Positions 43,886 to 51,632 of a stretch of 64,000 nt of DNA are shown here, piece by piece. Both the position numbers and the translations under genes were made by a program. Below the pieces are notes generated by a model, which searched no databases, was not told the DNA's origin, and saw nothing but the letters and a program-made list of their open reading frames with translations. The DNA is from Mixta tenebrionis (GTDB lineage: Bacteria > Pseudomonadota > Gammaproteobacteria > Enterobacterales > Enterobacteriaceae): NCBI RefSeq assembly GCF_006517625.1, contig NZ_VHQI01000006.1:62001-126000 (forward strand), written 5' to 3'. Positions within the stretch are counted from its first letter, which is position 1, and each line of letters opens with the position of its first letter.

Positions 43886-44809
43886 ATGAAGAGAATATCC
43901 CGGCGGCGCGGGCCAGATCACCGCGTACTTCTTCTCGGTATGGCTGCCGCCGCAGCCGGAAGCGCGCTGTTTGTCAGGCAGTGGCGTAAATGGCAGCAGA
44001 CGCCGCCAGTCGGCATCCACAGCCACCAGGCGGGCCTGGCGGGCTACTATCAACAGATCGGTCCGTGGCGCATGTTTACCCGCACCACGCCGGAAACGCG
44101 CCCCGGCCTGCCGGTGGTGCTGCTGCATGGCCTGGTGCTCTCCGGGCGGGCGATGGAGGATCTGGCGCTGGCGCTTGGCTGGGAGTATCGCGTGCTGGCG
44201 CCCGATCTGCCCGGCTTCGGCGGCAGCGCCTTTCCCGCATCGCAGCCGGTGCTGGATGTCGATCGGCTGGCGGAAGCGCTCTGGATGTGGATGCAGCAAA
44301 ACCAGCTGTCGCGCGCGATCTTCGTGGGCAACTCATTTGGCTGCCAGGTACTGGCGGCGCTGGCGGTGGCGCATCCTGAGGCGGTCGCCGGGCTGGTGTT
44401 ACAGGGGCCGACCGTCGATCGCCGCTGTCGTTCGTTGCCGCGCCAGCTGTGGCGCGAATGGCGCAACGGGCGCCGTGAGACGCATCGCTCCTCCGCCGCG
44501 CTTAGCCGCGTTGATTACGCTAAAGCTGGCGTCTGGCGCGCTTTCGCCACCATGCGCGCCATGATGCGCGATCGTATTGAGCAGCGCCTGCCCTATATCC
44601 AGGCGCCGACGCTGGTGGTACGCGGTTCGTTTGACGTGGTTTCGCCGGCGCGCTGGGTAGAAGAGATCGTCGCCCTGCTGCCGCACGGGGAGTTGATGAC
44701 GCTGCCGCAGGGCACCCATTCGCTGCACTATGTCTACCCGTGGAGCTACAGCCGCGCCATTCGTCCCTTTATTGCCCGTGTGCAGAAGGAGCAGGAAAAC
44801 CATGAGTAA
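43886..44809 (+). CDS. Alpha/beta hydrolase with N-terminal membrane anchor
   Basis: A 307-residue lipase/esterase-like protein. A basic N-terminus precedes one hydrophobic stretch (about residues 14-28) that may anchor it in the inner membrane. Hydrolase features: oxyanion loop VVLLHGLVLSG, nucleophile elbow VGNSFGCQ (Ser), acid in RGSFDVVSP, base His in GTHSLHY. GAGGG lies 7 nt before the ATG. It overlaps the next gene by 8 nt, so the two are translationally coupled. Substrate unknown. Confidence 0.82.
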   Translation: MKRISRRRGPDHRVLLLGMAAAAAGSALFVRQWRKWQQTPPVGIHSHQAGLAGYYQQIGPWRMFTRTTPETRPGLPVVLLHGLVLSGRAMEDLALALGWEYRVLAPDLPGFGGSAFPASQPVLDVDRLAEALWMWMQQNQLSRAIFVGNSFGCQVLAALAVAHPEAVAGLVLQGPTVDRRCRSLPRQLWREWRNGRRETHRSSAALSRVDYAKAGVWRAFATMRAMMRDRIEQRLPYIQAPTLVVRGSFDVVSPARWVEEIVALLPHGELMTLPQGTHSLHYVYPWSYSRAIRPFIARVQKEQENHE

Positions 44810-46193
44810 ACCTCCTCGCGGCATCGCCCGCTATGATTCTGCGGTGGCGATGGTCACGGCGTTAAGCAATGCGCTGCATCAGCGTCCGTTCAGCAGCCCC
44901 AGCCAGTCGCCGACGCTGGACCGCGTGCTGCCCGCGCTGAATCTGTTGCCCGATCGTATGCGTGAGTGGAGCTACGCGGTGGGCGGTATGACGGAAGGCG
45001 TCACCCTCAATCAGCTACAGCAGCTGGATATTGAAGGGATCGCGCGCTGGATCGCCGCCCGCTATCCGCAGCAGCATTATCCGGCGGTATTTGTCGGCGC
45101 CTCTAACGGCGCGATGGTGCATCTGGCGGCGGCGATGGGCGTACCCTGGCTGCCGCAGACTTTCCTCTGCCCGGTGCGTTCGCTGCATAACGATCCCGAT
45201 AATGCGCAGGAGGGAATGGCGAACGGCAAGCCGGCGACCGATGCGCTGCTGGCTACTTCGCCGCATATCGCCGTGCACCAGATGCAGGATCCGAATCAGG
45301 GCCGCCTGATGCTTGAGCAAATCGCCTGGTTTTACCTTAAGCACCGTAAGCTGCCGCTGGAATACAGCGAATTTTTATTAAGCGCGCTGCCGCCGGGCGG
45401 CACCCTGGTGATCAACCACTGCACCCAGCAGTGGCCCGCCACCCGCACCAGCGATCGCTCGTTTTACCAGTTCGGCGCGCCGGGCGGCGCAACGGAGCAG
45501 GAATATTTTCAGGGCGGGTCGCGGGTGGCGGAACATCTGGCGCGCTATGGGCGCGATGAGGAAAAATGGACGCCGCCGACGCCGGACGTTATCGTGCCTG
45601 AAGCGGAATGGGGCTTTGACGCGCACCTGATGGCGGAACTGAAAAAGCTGGCCAATACCCAGGGCTGGAAGCTGGTAGAGCTGCGCTATGAAAACCCTGA
45701 AGCGCTGAGCTTCGTCACCGCCGAAATTTATCGCGACTGGTATATGTCCGCCGGCGTCATCGCTTCGCGGCTGGTGGTGGATAGCTTTTTACTGATGGAT
45801 CCCTGGACCACTATCCAGCAGCGCGCCATTCCTTTCTGGCTCTCGTTCTGCACCGAGCCTTCCGCCAATTCGCTACAGCGCTACCTCGATCGCCAGCCGC
45901 CGTTCCGCAATATCGATCTGATGCTCTTTTCACACGGAACCGAGAGCATCGGTATGGCGCCTGTTGAACGCTGGCAGCAGTTATTAAACTATGCCAGCGA
46001 TGAAGGCGCCTTTGTCGGCGTCGATGTGGAACGTTTTCCGCGTGATTTTGCCGCGCTGTCGCGCTTCGATCGTGAATTACAACAGCGGGCGCCGCTATTG
46101 CCGCCGCCCGAAGCGCTCTCTACCGCTGCTTTTCTGGCCGGCGTACAGCGCTACGGTGATAAATTCCAGGTAGAGTGTTTACGGCATAATTAA
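44802..46193 (+). CDS. Unrecognised 463-residue protein coupled to the hydrolase
   Basis: Starts at ATG 44802, overlapping the hydrolase stop, with AGGAGCAGG upstream; the frame extends back to 44730 without merit. No signal peptide or membrane helix. YPAVFVGASNGAMVHLAAAM resembles a serine-hydrolase nucleophile elbow (GxSxG, here GASNG), and aromatic/Pro-rich patches follow (e.g. FYQFGAPGGATEQEYFQGG). No family could be named. Strict coupling to a hydrolase suggests both act on the same substrate; that is inference. Confidence 0.7.
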   Translation: MSKPPRGIARYDSAVAMVTALSNALHQRPFSSPSQSPTLDRVLPALNLLPDRMREWSYAVGGMTEGVTLNQLQQLDIEGIARWIAARYPQQHYPAVFVGASNGAMVHLAAAMGVPWLPQTFLCPVRSLHNDPDNAQEGMANGKPATDALLATSPHIAVHQMQDPNQGRLMLEQIAWFYLKHRKLPLEYSEFLLSALPPGGTLVINHCTQQWPATRTSDRSFYQFGAPGGATEQEYFQGGSRVAEHLARYGRDEEKWTPPTPDVIVPEAEWGFDAHLMAELKKLANTQGWKLVELRYENPEALSFVTAEIYRDWYMSAGVIASRLVVDSFLLMDPWTTIQQRAIPFWLSFCTEPSANSLQRYLDRQPPFRNIDLMLFSHGTESIGMAPVERWQQLLNYASDEGAFVGVDVERFPRDFAALSRFDRELQQRAPLLPPPEALSTAAFLAGVQRYGDKFQVECLRHN

Positions 46194-46243
46194 GCGTGGG
46201 TGACGCCCAGGGGGGAATAAGAGAGGAGAAAAGCGGTGGGGAG

Positions 46244-46265
46244 GGTCAGGCCGCGCGGCCTGACC
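46244..46265. terminator. Perfect palindromic hairpin between convergent genes
   Basis: GGTCAGGCC (46244-46252), GCGC, GGCCTGACC (46257-46265): a 9-bp stem or full 22-bp palindrome between the plus-strand operon and the ferritin-like gene. No T-tract on either strand, so its role as a bidirectional terminator is unproven. Confidence 0.45.
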
Positions 46266-46274
46266 TGAAAACCA

Positions 46275-46751
46275 TTACTGCGTTTTTTCTGCGATGATGG
46301 TCAGCTTCTCATCGGTCGCTTTCTCTTCTTTCAGCGTTTCTTCCAGCAGGCGCGCCGCTTCTTTATAGCCCAGCTTCAGCGCCAGCGCGCGTAGCGTGCC
46401 GTAAGCGGCGATTTCGTAATGTTCCACTTTCTGCGCCGCGCCGATCAGGCCGGCATCGCGTACCACGCCTTTTTCAACGGATTCAATGATTTCCTGCGCT
46501 TCTTCCACCAGGCCTTCCAGCGCATGGCACTTCATGCGTTTGATGCGCGCTTCAGGCGTGGCTTCAACCAGCTGGTCGAGGCGCTCGATTTGACCCTGGG
46601 TTTCTTCCAGATGAGTTTTAAACGCTTCGATAAGTTTTTCATCGGTAGCAGCGCGCGCCATTTTTGGCAACGCACGGCTGATTTGTTTCTCAGCGCTGTA
46701 AACATCAGAGAGATCGTGAATAAACAGGTCTTCCAGCGTCTTAATACTCAT
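46275..46751 (-). CDS. Ferritin-like DUF892 protein (YciE/YciF family)
   Basis: A 158-residue four-helix-bundle protein: LEDLFIHDLSDVYSAEKQIS at the N-terminus, HLEETQGQIERLDQLVE, and KVEHYEIAAYGTLRALA with the conserved Glu/His metal positions. E. coli YciE and YciF (about 167 residues) belong to this stress-induced family. ATG 46751 was chosen because GGAG lies 6 nt upstream; the frame runs on to 46832 without homology. A KGG-repeat gene lies 296 bp upstream on the same strand, reproducing the yciG-yciF/E pairing of E. coli, where RpoS-dependent stress expression is known. Confidence 0.9.
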   Translation of the reverse strand: MSIKTLEDLFIHDLSDVYSAEKQISRALPKMARAATDEKLIEAFKTHLEETQGQIERLDQLVEATPEARIKRMKCHALEGLVEEAQEIIESVEKGVVRDAGLIGAAQKVEHYEIAAYGTLRALALKLGYKEAARLLEETLKEEKATDEKLTIIAEKTQ

Positions 46752-46984
46752 AATTGACTCCATAACCAAAGGGATTAATTTATTAATTAAATATGTCAGG
46801 GCAGAGTGCCCTGTTAATTCAAGTATAGACAAGAATAATTAAGTGCAATGGATGAAATGCAGCTTTAAGACTCATCCGCACCTTACCGCTTCGGCTGTTT
46901 TAAATAGCAGCGGAGCGCTATGGTTATTAGCGCCTGAAAAGCGGCTGGCGGCGGATAAAAAAACAAGAGCGACAAATGAGATTT

Positions 46985-47011
46985 CCCGCAGTGCGGCATG
47001 CACACTGCGGG
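46985..47011 (-). terminator. Hairpin between the yciG-like and yciF-like genes
   Basis: CCCGCAGTG (46985-46993) pairs with CACTGCGGG (47003-47011). Only a loose T-rich tail follows on the minus strand, so partial termination between the two genes is possible. The rest of the 296-bp gap shows nothing else. Confidence 0.4.
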
Positions 47012-47047
47012 TTGAGCTAAACTTACCGGCGGCTGCCCGCGCTAAGA

Positions 47048-47212
47048 TTAGCTACGGCGGCTGTTCTGACCGCCTTTTTTGCCTGCTTCAGAAGCTTTTT
47101 CACGGTCATTTTTAAAGTTGCCGCCGCTCTGCTGGCCGCCTTTCTTACCTGCTTCAGACGCCTTCTGACGATCTTCTGCAAAGTTACCTGAACCACCACG
47201 ATGCTGAGTCAT
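47048..47212 (-). CDS. yciG: KGG-repeat stress protein, YciG family
   Basis: A 54-residue very hydrophilic protein with two copies of a roughly 22-residue unit, each FxxDRxKASEAGKKGGQ, the hallmark of the KGG (PF10685) family (YciG, YmdF, GsiB-like). Proteins of this type are stress-induced and considered hydrophilin-like. AGGAG lies 7 nt before the ATG. A promoter and a striking leader hairpin lie upstream. It leads a probable stress operon with the ferritin-like gene. Confidence 0.9.
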   Translation of the reverse strand: MTQHRGGSGNFAEDRQKASEAGKKGGQQSGGNFKNDREKASEAGKKGGQNSRRS

Positions 47213-47242
47213 ATTATTTCTCCTCGTGTGAGTTAACAGCGT

Positions 47243-47278
47243 GCATATATTTATCAGTGGGGGGAGATAAATATATGC
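47243..47278 (-). promoter_or_regulatory. AU-rich leader hairpin of the yciG-like gene
   Basis: GCATATATTTATC (47243-47255) and GATAAATATATGC (47266-47278) form a perfect 13-bp inverted repeat. On the minus-strand RNA the 10-nt loop reads UCCCCCCACU, and with its closing base offers CUCC, complementary to the GGAG of the SD about 20 nt further on. It could be an RNA-level switch or a protein operator. Confidence 0.5.
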
Positions 47279-47294
47279 GCATCCAACGCTTTTA

Positions 47295-47322
47295 AATCTA
47301 GCGGGTGCGTATGGCTTTGCAA
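47295..47322 (-). promoter_or_regulatory. Candidate promoter of the yciG-like gene
   Basis: On the minus strand TTGCAA (47322-47317), 16 nt, TAGATT (47300-47295). Transcription would start near 47288, placing the 13-bp hairpin at the very beginning of the leader. The remaining 47323-47560 is AT-rich and without a gene. Confidence 0.4.
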
Positions 47323-47580
47323 GCGCGGCCCAGCGAAAAGATTTTCTTATGACCGGAAAATATAACTTAAGTTGGTGTGGCGTAACGATAAAATGAAAAT
47401 GTTATATTTTATTAATGATGCGTAAAATAAGCGAATGCGTCGCGCCGGCGTTTTTATTGAAGCTTCCCATAAAATTAATTATAAGCCAGGAATATTCTTA
47501 AGAAAAAATCTTTCCGTTTCGTTTAATCTCTGCTTTAAGAACGAAGCAGCACTGACTTACTGTAACGGAGGAGAGGTCTG

Positions 47581-47763
47581 ATGCAGACGACATGGTTACG
47601 ATCCCGCGAGTTTCCTCACTTAGGGGCGTTCATCGTGTTGAAGAAGGGCAAGGCTGCGTGGCTGCTGCTCCACAGCGGGGGAGCGATGTTGCGCTCTGCG
47701 CAGTGGCTACAGCGCCATCGTCACTCCTTTGAGCCGGTAGCCGGACCGGGCCGGAAGCAATAG
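47581..47763 (+). CDS. Small hypothetical protein with strong SD
   Basis: A 60-residue basic protein (MQTTWLRSREFPHLGAFIVL at the start). A very good SD, GGAGGAGAGG, ends 4 nt before the ATG, which is the main support. A moderately hydrophobic middle (AAWLLLHSGGAMLRSAQWL) is too short and polar for a clear membrane helix. No family recognised. A 7-bp GC-rich hairpin AGGCGCC/GGCGCCT (47772-47789) follows within 10 nt and may terminate it. Confidence 0.5.
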   Translation: MQTTWLRSREFPHLGAFIVLKKGKAAWLLLHSGGAMLRSAQWLQRHRHSFEPVAGPGRKQ

Positions 47764-47771
47764 CCATCGCC

Positions 47772-47789
47772 AGGCGCCGCGCGGCGCCT
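47772..47789 (+). terminator. Hairpin after the small gene
   Basis: AGGCGCC (47772-47778), GCGC, GGCGCCT (47783-47789), then TTCTCACC. The tail is weak in T, so termination efficiency is uncertain. Confidence 0.4.
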
Positions 47790-47829
47790 TCTCACCGGGC
47801 GGACGGTTTTCCCGGTTTATTACGGCCGC

Positions 47830-48759
47830 TTACGCCGCCTGCCGGCGCAGCGTTTGTAGAAAGTGCGCCTGCGCCGCCGCGGCGTCCACGCCCAGGCAGA
47901 TCTGCTGCGCCGGGCAGCCGGCAAAGGCGTTGTCGCGTGATGCCAGCGAGGTTAGCTGGCGCTGGGTCTGCCCGCTGGCGATCCCTTCGCTGATGACCCG
48001 TATCGGCGCGCGTACGGTGCGAAACCAGCCGGGATTTACCAGCCAGCTGATGGTTAGGGTATCGTGCAGCGCCATACCTGCGAAGCGCTCTTTTTGCCGG
48101 CTGTAGTCAAGGTAGCTGCGTGAAATCGCTTCCAGCACCGGCTGCTGTAAGGTGCGGATTGCCTCGCCGCTGATTAACACCTGATGCGTAACGTCCAGCG
48201 GCACCAGCACTATCGGCAGCGCCGAGGTTAGCACCTGATCGGCGGCGTGCGGATCTTTCCAGATATTAAACTCGGCGAAAGGCGTAACGTTGCCCGCGTG
48301 TCCGTCGGTGCCGAACGCGCCGCCCATAATCACCAGCTGTTTGACGCGCGCCGCGATTTCCGGCGCCTGGTTGATGGCGCTGGCGATATTGGTCAGCGGG
48401 CCGATCGCCACCAGGGTAATTTCGCCGGGGCGGGCGTTAACGCTGCGAATAATAAAATCCACCGCGTTCTCCGCCTCGCTGCTGAAATGATTGCTGAACA
48501 CGCCGCCCAGCCCGTCGGCGCCGTGTATCCATGTCGCGGGCGGCGTCGGCGCCTGCGCCAGCGCGCGTGAGCAGCCGCGCAAAATCGGCGCGTCGATTTG
48601 CATCTTATGGCAAAACAGGCGGGCGTTTTTTACCGCCTGCTCTACCGCCACGTTGCCGAAGACGGTAGTGATGCCCAACAGCCGCTGGGTTTTGGCGGCA
48701 TAGGCCAGCGCAAAGGCGTCATCGACGCCGATATCGGTATCCAGAATAATGTCGTGCAC
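47830..48759 (-). CDS. Inosine-uridine-preferring nucleoside hydrolase family protein
   Basis: A 309-residue enzyme hydrolysing ribonucleosides to base plus ribose. The calcium-binding N-terminal motif DTDIGVDDAFAL, the family blocks GITTVFGNV, IGPLTNIASAI and IMGGAF, and the late acid/His region (MALHDTLT) are all present. The start is GTG 48759 with GGAG 7 nt upstream. Cytoplasmic. Related to RihA/B/C but not clearly one of them. The gene upstream on the same strand is a DUF1624 membrane protein, 122 bp away, so a shared transcript is possible. Confidence 0.88.
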   Translation of the reverse strand: MHDIILDTDIGVDDAFALAYAAKTQRLLGITTVFGNVAVEQAVKNARLFCHKMQIDAPILRGCSRALAQAPTPPATWIHGADGLGGVFSNHFSSEAENAVDFIIRSVNARPGEITLVAIGPLTNIASAINQAPEIAARVKQLVIMGGAFGTDGHAGNVTPFAEFNIWKDPHAADQVLTSALPIVLVPLDVTHQVLISGEAIRTLQQPVLEAISRSYLDYSRQKERFAGMALHDTLTISWLVNPGWFRTVRAPIRVISEGIASGQTQRQLTSLASRDNAFAGCPAQQICLGVDAAAAQAHFLQTLRRQAA

Positions 48760-48881
48760 TGCGTTCTCCAGGAAAGAGCTTTGGTGGCTTCAGCATCCGC
48801 CATCCGGCAATGGAGGGCAAGAAACCGGGTTTCCAGCCGGGCGCTTTCTCGTTTCGGCCCCGTTTTCCTGCCGTCGCCAAA

Positions 48882-50030
48882 TCAAAAATATTTCAGCCAG
48901 CGGAGATCGCGCCTTCGCTGTTTCAGCTGGCCAAAGGCGCGCACCGGCCACCACAGCAGCAGCGCTAACAGCAGCGTCATCAGCCAGAGCTGCCAGACCG
49001 CGTTAAAGCCGAACCAGTCGCCCTGATTTTTTCCCCAGCAGGCTTCGGCGGCCAGATAAAGCCCTTTTAAAACGTACAGATGCAGCAGGTAGAAGAACAT
49101 CGGCGCTCCGCCGAAGGTCGCCAGCCAGAGGAGCGCGCGGCGTCCCTCCGCGCGCTCAAACAGCGCCAGCAGCGCCAGCCCCAGCGCCAGCGTCAGGCAG
49201 AGAAACAGCAACGACGGCGGATATTTAGTGATATTGAAAAAAGCCATCGCGCTTTCGCCGAAGGTCGCGCCCGCCTGCCACGGTTTCTCGCCGTAACCGT
49301 TCAGCAGGCGCAGCAGCACAAACAGCCCCAGCAGACCGGCGGCGGCGGTAAGCAGCGCGCGGCCTCTCGCGGCGGGAAGGCAGCCGGGCCGCCAGAGCTT
49401 TCCGGCACAGTAGCCTGCGACGATAACGCCGATCCACGGCAGCAGCGGGTAAGAGGTGCGTATACGCAGCGCATCGCCTGCTGCAATCCAGCTGCGATCG
49501 TGCAGAATCGCCCACGGCAGATGCCACAGCGAATCTGGCGCCGCATGCAGGTCGTCGAGCAGATTATGTCCCGCTATCAGCAACAGGCTAACGGCCGCCA
49601 GCGCCCGCAGCGGCAGCCAGAGCAGGGCGCTCAGCGCTACCATGCTCAGGCCGATGGCCCAGATAACCTGCAAATAGAGCGTTTCCGGCGGAAAGCGAAA
49701 GGTCCAGGCGAAGTTAACCAGCGTCAGTTCCAGCGCAATCAGCACCAGCCCGCGCTTGAGTAAAAAATGAGAAACGGCTTTACGGCTCTGTTTTTTCTGC
49801 TGGTAAAGCGCCGCCGACAGGCCGGTAAGAAAAACAAAAACCGGCGCGCACAGGTGCGCCAGAGTGCGGCTGATAAACAGCGTCGCCTCAGTCGTCGCCA
49901 CATCGATCGGATCGGCCAGCTGCTTATGCAGATAAAAGGTTTCGCGCACGTGATCCAGCAGCATCAACAGCACCACCAGCCCACGCAGCGCATCAACCGC
50001 CTGTAAACGTTGTACCAGCTTAACGGACAT
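48882..50030 (-). CDS. DUF1624-type membrane acyltransferase-like protein
   Basis: A 382-residue polytopic membrane protein with about ten hydrophobic helices. The N-terminus LQAVDALRGLVVLLMLLDHVRE is the signature of DUF1624/heparan-alpha-glucosaminide-N-acetyltransferase-like proteins, and the R/H in it belong to the proposed acetyl-transfer site. These proteins move acyl groups across the inner membrane onto sugars; the substrate here is unknown. GGAAGG precedes the ATG. A Zur-box-like palindrome overlaps its presumed promoter. Confidence 0.82.
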   Translation of the reverse strand: MSVKLVQRLQAVDALRGLVVLLMLLDHVRETFYLHKQLADPIDVATTEATLFISRTLAHLCAPVFVFLTGLSAALYQQKKQSRKAVSHFLLKRGLVLIALELTLVNFAWTFRFPPETLYLQVIWAIGLSMVALSALLWLPLRALAAVSLLLIAGHNLLDDLHAAPDSLWHLPWAILHDRSWIAAGDALRIRTSYPLLPWIGVIVAGYCAGKLWRPGCLPAARGRALLTAAAGLLGLFVLLRLLNGYGEKPWQAGATFGESAMAFFNITKYPPSLLFLCLTLALGLALLALFERAEGRRALLWLATFGGAPMFFYLLHLYVLKGLYLAAEACWGKNQGDWFGFNAVWQLWLMTLLLALLLWWPVRAFGQLKQRRRDLRWLKYF

Positions 50031-50057
50031 ATTCCTTCCCGGAAGTAAGAAAAAATA

Positions 50058-50072
50058 TGTTATAACATAACA
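50058..50072. promoter_or_regulatory. Zur-box-like palindrome upstream of the DUF1624 gene
   Basis: TGTTATAACATAACA matches the enterobacterial Zur core TGTTATANTATAACA at all but one position (consensus from memory), and TATGTTATAACATA (50056-50069) is a perfect 14-bp palindrome. It lies 28 bp upstream of the DUF1624 gene and overlaps a minus-strand -10 (TATAAC), with TTGAGT 18 nt upstream. Confidence 0.5.
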
Positions 50073-50199
50073 ATTGCCGTCAACTCAACGTAATACCGCC
50101 CGCGTCGAAGCGCGCAGCATTAAACCCCCGAAATTAAAGGGTTACGCGCAGCGCCCGGCTGCACTATTGTCTGCCATGTCCGCCATCGCTACACTACGC

Positions 50200-50266
50200 C
50201 CTTAAGGCGATGGCGCTCTACCTTTCCCAACCGCTCCTTTCCAGGGCTGACGCTGCCTGACGCGAC
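50200..50266 (+). ncRNA. Probable fluoride riboswitch (crcB motif)
   Basis: Read 5'-3': AAGGCGATGGCGCTCTACC forms P1 (AAGG with CCTT) with the invariant GATGG; AACCGC follows (50229-50234), then a short stem GCTC/GGGC, then GCTGACG and GCCTGAC. These fit the crcB-motif consensus (GG-GAUGG...AACCGC...GCUGAUG...GCCUAC) with small deviations, in order and spacing. It ends about 90 nt before crcB, where such switches normally lie; a GGCG-TTTT-CGCC hairpin (about 50302-50313) sits between. Confidence 0.6.
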
Positions 50267-50355
50267 AGATAAAGGTGCGGCGCATGTCAGGAGCACAGGC
50301 GTTTTCGCCGAGCGGCCTGCCCCGTTAAATAATCATCTTCTGTTGGGTTGCTACG

Positions 50356-50736
50356 ATGATGCTGAAATCGATGCTGGCCGTAATGTTCGGCGGCGCCGCA
50401 GGCTGTACGCTGCGCTGGTTAATCTCTTTACGCTTTAACGCGCTGTTTCCTAATCTTCCTCCCGGCACGCTGCTGGTCAATCTGGCGGGCGGGCTAATCA
50501 TCGGCATGGCGACCGCCTGGTTTATGAAGCATCCGCAGCTTTCGCCGGAGTGGAAGTTGCTGATCGTCACCGGGCTGTGCGGCGGCCTGACCACTTTTTC
50601 CACCTTCTCCGTAGAGATAATGACGCTGATGCAGGGCGGAAAATATCTCTGGGCGCTGGGGCATATGCTGATACATGTGGTCGGTTCGCTGCTGATGACC
50701 TTTGCCGGTTTTCTGCTGGTCACGCTGCTCGGCTAA
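50356..50736 (+). CDS. crcB: Fluoride ion channel CrcB/Fluc
   Basis: A 126-residue, four-helix inner-membrane dimer that exports fluoride. GGAAGCTLRWLIS, GTLLVNLAGGLIIGM (pore Asn), and GLCGGLTTFSTFSVE (the central Na+/F- region, with the TTFSTF Phe box) are all present. Either ATG 50356 or the adjacent ATG 50359 may start it; the SD is weak (GGG). A likely fluoride riboswitch upstream would couple expression to fluoride. A single gene between divergent and unrelated units. Confidence 0.95.
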   Translation: MMLKSMLAVMFGGAAGCTLRWLISLRFNALFPNLPPGTLLVNLAGGLIIGMATAWFMKHPQLSPEWKLLIVTGLCGGLTTFSTFSVEIMTLMQGGKYLWALGHMLIHVVGSLLMTFAGFLLVTLLG

Positions 50737-50813
50737 GAGCGATAACCTTCTACAGTTAAACAGGGCGGTATGCGATCTGGCATGCCGGGAGTCCCGTTCA
50801 ACAAGGAGGATCG

Positions 50814-51632
50814 ATGAGCGACAACCTTACATTCCTTAATTTAGTGCTGCTTTCCGGGGAAACCCCGGCGCAGCTACAGGCGGCAAAACAGGCCGGTTTC
50901 GATCGGGTGGAGATCTGGCAGCGCAACGTTGAGTCCGCTGCGGGCGGCGCGGCGGCGGTGCGCGAACAGGCGCGGCAGCTGGGGCTGGGCTTTATCAACT
51001 GTCAGGTGCTGAGCGATTTTGCCGGCGCTCCGCTGGCTATCCGCGACGAAAAACGCCGGCAGGCGCAGCAGTTTTTTCAGCTGGCGCAGGCGATTGGCTG
51101 CGATACGGTACAGGCGCCCGCCTGCACCCGCGCCGACTGCCAGGCCGATCTGATCGATGAAGATTTACGCTGGCTTTCGGCTGAGGCGGCGCGCCGCCAG
51201 CTGCGTATTATGTATGAGCCGATGGCCTGGAGCGCCGTCGACAACCGGCTGGAAGCGATCTGGCGCCGGCTGGAGCGGCTGGCGTTGCCCAATGTCGGGC
51301 TGGTGGTGGATCTGTTTCATATTACCGCGTGCGGCGATGACGCCAGCGTGCTGGACGCTATCCCGATGGAACAGATTTATGAGGTGCAGCTGTGCGATAC
51401 GGTTGAAGCGGTTACGCCGGGAGACAGGCAACACCTGATCGAGACGGCGCGCCATCGCCGGCTGCTGCCCGGCGACGGTAATTTACCGGTGGCGGAGTTT
51501 GTTAGCGCGCTGAAACGTAAGGGCTATCACGGCCCGGTAGGGATTGAAGTATTTAACGACCGGCTGCAGCAACAGCCGCCGCAGCGTGCGGCGCAGCAGG
51601 CCTTCGCCGCGCTACGCCGCTGTTGGTCATAG
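50814..51632 (+). CDS. Sugar phosphate isomerase/epimerase-like TIM-barrel protein
   Basis: A 272-residue protein of the xylose-isomerase-like AP endonuclease-2 superfamily. Barrel elements: FDRVEIWQRNVES, RIMYEPMAW (metal Glu), VGLVVDLFHITACG (Asp/His), and GPVGIEVFND (final Glu). The substrate is unknown; relatives act on inositol, dehydroshikimate or keto sugars. AAGGAGG lies 6 nt before the ATG. Its 3' end overlaps the convergent esterase gene by 6 bp. Confidence 0.8.
   Translation: MSDNLTFLNLVLLSGETPAQLQAAKQAGFDRVEIWQRNVESAAGGAAAVREQARQLGLGFINCQVLSDFAGAPLAIRDEKRRQAQQFFQLAQAIGCDTVQAPACTRADCQADLIDEDLRWLSAEAARRQLRIMYEPMAWSAVDNRLEAIWRRLERLALPNVGLVVDLFHITACGDDASVLDAIPMEQIYEVQLCDTVEAVTPGDRQHLIETARHRRLLPGDGNLPVAEFVSALKRKGYHGPVGIEVFNDRLQQQPPQRAAQQAFAALRRCWS

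Noticed and set aside
46843-47115. 90-codon plus-strand frame
   Set aside because: Runs into the antisense of the KGG-repeat gene and lacks an SD.
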